A stretch of 8,856 bases of DNA, from NCBI GenBank assembly GCA_031292035.1, contig JARLHX010000349.1:1-8856 (forward strand), in the 5' to 3' direction. The notes below the pieces were generated by a model. It did no database searches. It had not been told where the DNA came from and was given only the letters and a program-made list of their open reading frames with translations. The DNA comes from Negativicutes bacterium. Its GTDB lineage: Bacteria > Bacillota_C > Negativicutes > Sporomusales_B > JARLHX01. The position numbers and the translations under genes were made by a program. This document shows positions 6,806-8,856 of this stretch, piece by piece (position 1 is the first letter of the stretch; every line of letters starts with the position of its first letter).

Positions 6806-8269
6806 ATGAACCAGCGTATAACGATAGATCCTATTACACGGTTGGAAGGCCACGGCAAGATCGAGGTTTTCCTGAATGAACAGGGCGAAGTTGCCAACAC
6901 CTACTTCCAAATCCCAGAGCTGCGCGGTTTTGAGCGTTTTTGTGTGGGCCGGCCGGTGGAAGAGATGCCCCTGCTGATGAACCGCATCTGCGGTGTGTGC
7001 CCTGAAGCGCACCACATGGCGGCCGCCAAGGCTGCCGATGCGGTCTACCATGTCACCATCCCCTCGGCTGCCAGGAAGCTGCGCGAGCTGCTTTACAGCG
7101 CCTTTTACTTCACCGACCACACTACCCATTTCTACGCCCTGGGTGGTCCCGATTTCATCATCGGCCCGGATGGGCCGGTGGCTGAGCGCAATATTTTGGG
7201 CGTGATCCACAAAGTTGGCTTGGAAATTGGCGGGCAGGTGATCCAGGCGCGCAAATATGGCCATTCCGTAGTGGAAATGATCGGCGGGCGCAAGGTGCAT
7301 CCCTGCACCTCGATCCCCGGCGGTATGACCAAAGGCATCACCGAAGAGCAGCGCCTGGAAATCGAAAAGATGGGCCGCTGGGCCATCGATTTCGCCCAAT
7401 TCAGCCTGAAGATTTTCAACGACATTGTGATGGGCAACCCGGCTTACGTCGACATGATCGTGGGAGATGCCTATTCTCACCACACCTACTACATCGGCAC
7501 GGTTGACGAAAATAACAAAGTCAACTTCTACGATGGCAAGGTCAGCGTGGTGGACCCGGACGGCAAACGGATCGGTTATTATTCCGGCGCCGAATATATG
7601 GATTGGATCGCCGAGCGCGTGGAGCCCTGGACCTATTTGAAATTCCCCTATCTCAAGAAGATCGGCTGGAAGGGTTTCGTAGACGGCAAGGATTCGGGCG
7701 TATACATGGCCACCCCGCTCTCCCGCCTGAATGCCTCGGACGGCATGGCTACCCCGCTGGCCCAGGAACAGTACGAGCGCTTCTACAGCACCCTGGGCGG
7801 TAAACCGGTACACCAGCGCCTGGCCATCCATTGGGCCCGCCTGGTTGAGCTGCTTTATGCAGCCGAGCGTTGGGTCGAGCTGGCAACCGATCCGGAGATC
7901 ACCTCGGACAAGTTCCACACCGTCCCGACCGAAAAGCCGACCGAAGGCGTGGGCATCGTCGAGGCGCCGCGCGGCACCCTTACCCACCATTATTGGACCG
8001 ATGAACGCGGAGTTGTGACAAAAGTAAACCTGATCGTGGGCACCACCAACAATTACGCCCCCATCAGTATGTCCGTCAACAAAGTCGCCCGCAGCCTGAT
8101 CCATCACGGCACCATTATGAGCGAAGGGCTGCTCAACCGGATCGAAATGGCTTTCCGTGCTTATGATCCCTGCTTCGGCTGCGCCACGCACGCCTTACCG
8201 GGCCAGATGCCGTTAGAGCTGACCATCCGTAATGCCCAAGGCGAAGTGGTGGACGTGCTGCAACAATAA
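6806..8269 (+). CDS. mvhA: [NiFe]-hydrogenase large (catalytic) subunit, MvhA-like (group 3c)
   Basis: This subunit holds the Ni-Fe(CN)2CO centre that splits H2. All four metal-binding cysteines are present: C62 and C65 in RICGVCPEAHH, and C456 and C459 in DPCFGCATH, so all are Cys and none is selenocysteine. The probable proton-relay glutamate is E14 (TRLEGHG). EAPRGTLTHHY near residues 386-396 and TTNNYAPI near 413-420 are further family signatures. The 25 residues after H462, starting ALPGQ, are the C-terminal peptide expected to be cut off after nickel insertion, which indicates that the enzyme needs the protease encoded just downstream. The length of 487 aa is normal for the group. SD AGGAGG (6796-6801) overlaps the mvhG stop. 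Accessory hyp genes for cofactor assembly are not in the window. Confidence 0.95.
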   Translation: MNQRITIDPITRLEGHGKIEVFLNEQGEVANTYFQIPELRGFERFCVGRPVEEMPLLMNRICGVCPEAHHMAAAKAADAVYHVTIPSAARKLRELLYSAFYFTDHTTHFYALGGPDFIIGPDGPVAERNILGVIHKVGLEIGGQVIQARKYGHSVVEMIGGRKVHPCTSIPGGMTKGITEEQRLEIEKMGRWAIDFAQFSLKIFNDIVMGNPAYVDMIVGDAYSHHTYYIGTVDENNKVNFYDGKVSVVDPDGKRIGYYSGAEYMDWIAERVEPWTYLKFPYLKKIGWKGFVDGKDSGVYMATPLSRLNASDGMATPLAQEQYERFYSTLGGKPVHQRLAIHWARLVELLYAAERWVELATDPEITSDKFHTVPTEKPTEGVGIVEAPRGTLTHHYWTDERGVVTKVNLIVGTTNNYAPISMSVNKVARSLIHHGTIMSEGLLNRIEMAFRAYDPCFGCATHALPGQMPLELTIRNAQGEVVDVLQQ

Positions 8270-8272
8270 AGC

Positions 8273-8764
8273 ATGGCCGTTCAAAAAACGCTGGTGGTCG
8301 GATTAGGTAACCCCCTGCTGGGTGATGACGGCATCGGATGGGTGGTTGCTGAGCACCTACGAAAGCAGCAGCTTTTAGCGCCGGATGTGGAGATCGATAC
8401 GCTGGCCCTGGGGGGCATCGGGTTGATGGAACGACTGGTCGGCTACCAACGTGCCATCATCATCGATGCCCTTAAAACCGGCCATTTTCCGACCGGCAGC
8501 GTGCACGGCTTTGGCCTGGATGAGCTGGAAAATCAATTTGCCGGTCATCTGGGCTCGGCGCATGAAACGAACCTGCAAACCGCGCTGATATTAGGCCGGG
8601 AGCTTGGGGCGGAATTGCCCAATGAAGTGATGGTGGTCGCGATCGAATCGCCTTATATCTTTGATTTTTCAGACCAATTGAGCGCTGAAGTGGCCGCGGC
8701 AGTCGAAATTGCCGCACAGCTGGTTGCCAATCTGGTAGCACGAACAAGTGATCAGGAGGATTAG
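8273..8764 (+). CDS. Hydrogenase maturation endopeptidase (HycI/HyaD family)
   Basis: This 163-residue protease cuts the C-terminal peptide of a [NiFe]-hydrogenase large subunit once nickel is in place. The N-terminal signature GLGNPLLGDDGIG (residues 10-22) and the expected nickel-sensing residues are visible: D19 (the position equivalent to Glu16 of HybD, inferred from motif alignment), D65 in IIIDA and H97 in SAHETN. Its size is typical of the family (about 150-165). It begins 3 nt after mvhA, the natural substrate, with the DPCFGCATH-ALPG junction encoded about 70 nt upstream of its start. No convincing SD precedes the ATG (the bases before it are CAACAATAAAGC), so translation probably depends on ribosomes finishing mvhA. 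Which symbol applies within the HycI/HyaD/HoxW/FrhD group is not decidable here. Confidence 0.93.
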   Translation: MAVQKTLVVGLGNPLLGDDGIGWVVAEHLRKQQLLAPDVEIDTLALGGIGLMERLVGYQRAIIIDALKTGHFPTGSVHGFGLDELENQFAGHLGSAHETNLQTALILGRELGAELPNEVMVVAIESPYIFDFSDQLSAEVAAAVEIAAQLVANLVARTSDQED

Positions 8765-8767
8765 GTT

Positions 8768-8856
8768 ATGATTTCACCCGAAATATTGCGTCGATACCCA
8801 TTTTTCGCAGATATGGACGATAGCTCCATTAAAGCCATCGCCATGATTACCGAAGA
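8768..8856 (+). CDS. Crp/Fnr-like cyclic-nucleotide-binding domain protein, N-terminus only
   Basis: The first 29 codons are visible before the window ends. The protein starts MISPEILRRYPFFADMDDSS and continues IKAIAMITE. The pattern of a short helix, then PFFA, an acidic turn and a hydrophobic helix ending in an acidic residue, is how many Crp/Fnr-type cyclic-nucleotide-binding domains begin. A strong SD (AGGAGGA, 8754-8760) lies in the end of the protease gene, and the ATG comes 3 nt after that stop, so the gene is in the same transcription unit. A DNA-binding helix-turn-helix, or its absence, would lie beyond the window. It could be a transcription factor or a stand-alone regulatory domain. 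The assignment rests on a short stretch. Confidence 0.6.
   Translation, partial: MISPEILRRYPFFADMDDSSIKAIAMITE

Noticed and set aside
6734..8191. A 485-codon open frame on the - strand opposite mvhA
   Set aside because: It lies entirely opposite a gene with all the catalytic motifs of a hydrogenase large subunit. Its translation shows no recognisable domain, and such long antisense frames are common opposite GC-rich genes with biased codons.
3249..8269. Possible selenocysteine or recoding in HdrA or the hydrogenase
   Set aside because: All metal-ligand positions inspected are ordinary cysteine codons and the frames run to normal stops, so no recoding is needed.
1649..8764. A wholly novel system
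   Set aside because: Every gene in the operon matches a known subunit of the MvhADG-HdrABC type or its protease. What is unusual is limited to details and to the unknown physiological acceptor.

Overview
The window holds one complete, tightly packed operon for a soluble [NiFe]-hydrogenase/heterodisulfide-reductase-type complex (Mvh-Hdr), read on the + strand. Upstream of it is a divergent PLP-dependent decarboxylase gene on the - strand. Strong Shine-Dalgarno sites, sigma-70-like hexamers and moderately GC-rich codons with an AT-rich promoter gap suggest an anaerobic bacterium. The protein sequences remind me of Chloroflexota (Anaerolineae-like) homologues, but that is recall, not a search, and a deltaproteobacterium or another anaerobe is possible.

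Layout: 20-1378 (-) is a group II PLP-dependent amino acid decarboxylase whose substrate is unknown. 1379-1648 is an AT-rich divergent control region with candidate promoters both ways and an imperfect inverted repeat between them. 1649-8764 (+) runs hdrC, hdrB, hdrA, mvhD, mvhG, mvhA and a hydrogenase maturation protease, with overlaps or gaps of at most 20 nt. 8768-8856 (+) is the start of a protein resembling a cyclic-nucleotide-binding domain (Crp/Fnr-like), cut by the window edge.

How the genes work together, from established knowledge of the family: MvhA/MvhG oxidise H2 at a Ni-Fe site and pass electrons through three Fe-S clusters. MvhD's [2Fe-2S] cluster carries them to HdrA, whose FAD bifurcates them. 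One branch goes to a low-potential ferredoxin, the other through HdrC to the two noncubane [4Fe-4S] clusters of HdrB, which in methanogens reduce CoM-S-S-CoB. The protease trims the C-terminal tail of MvhA after nickel insertion. All the main cofactor ligands I looked for are present, so the complex looks functional. It has no signal peptides or membrane segments, so it should be cytoplasmic.

The complex itself is a known type (group 3c hydrogenase with HdrABC), and I found no clearly undescribed system. The open questions are the physiological high-potential acceptor of HdrB, a Ser in place of Gly in its second cysteine motif, its charged C-terminal tail, the divergent control region, and the Crp-like gene at the operon's end.
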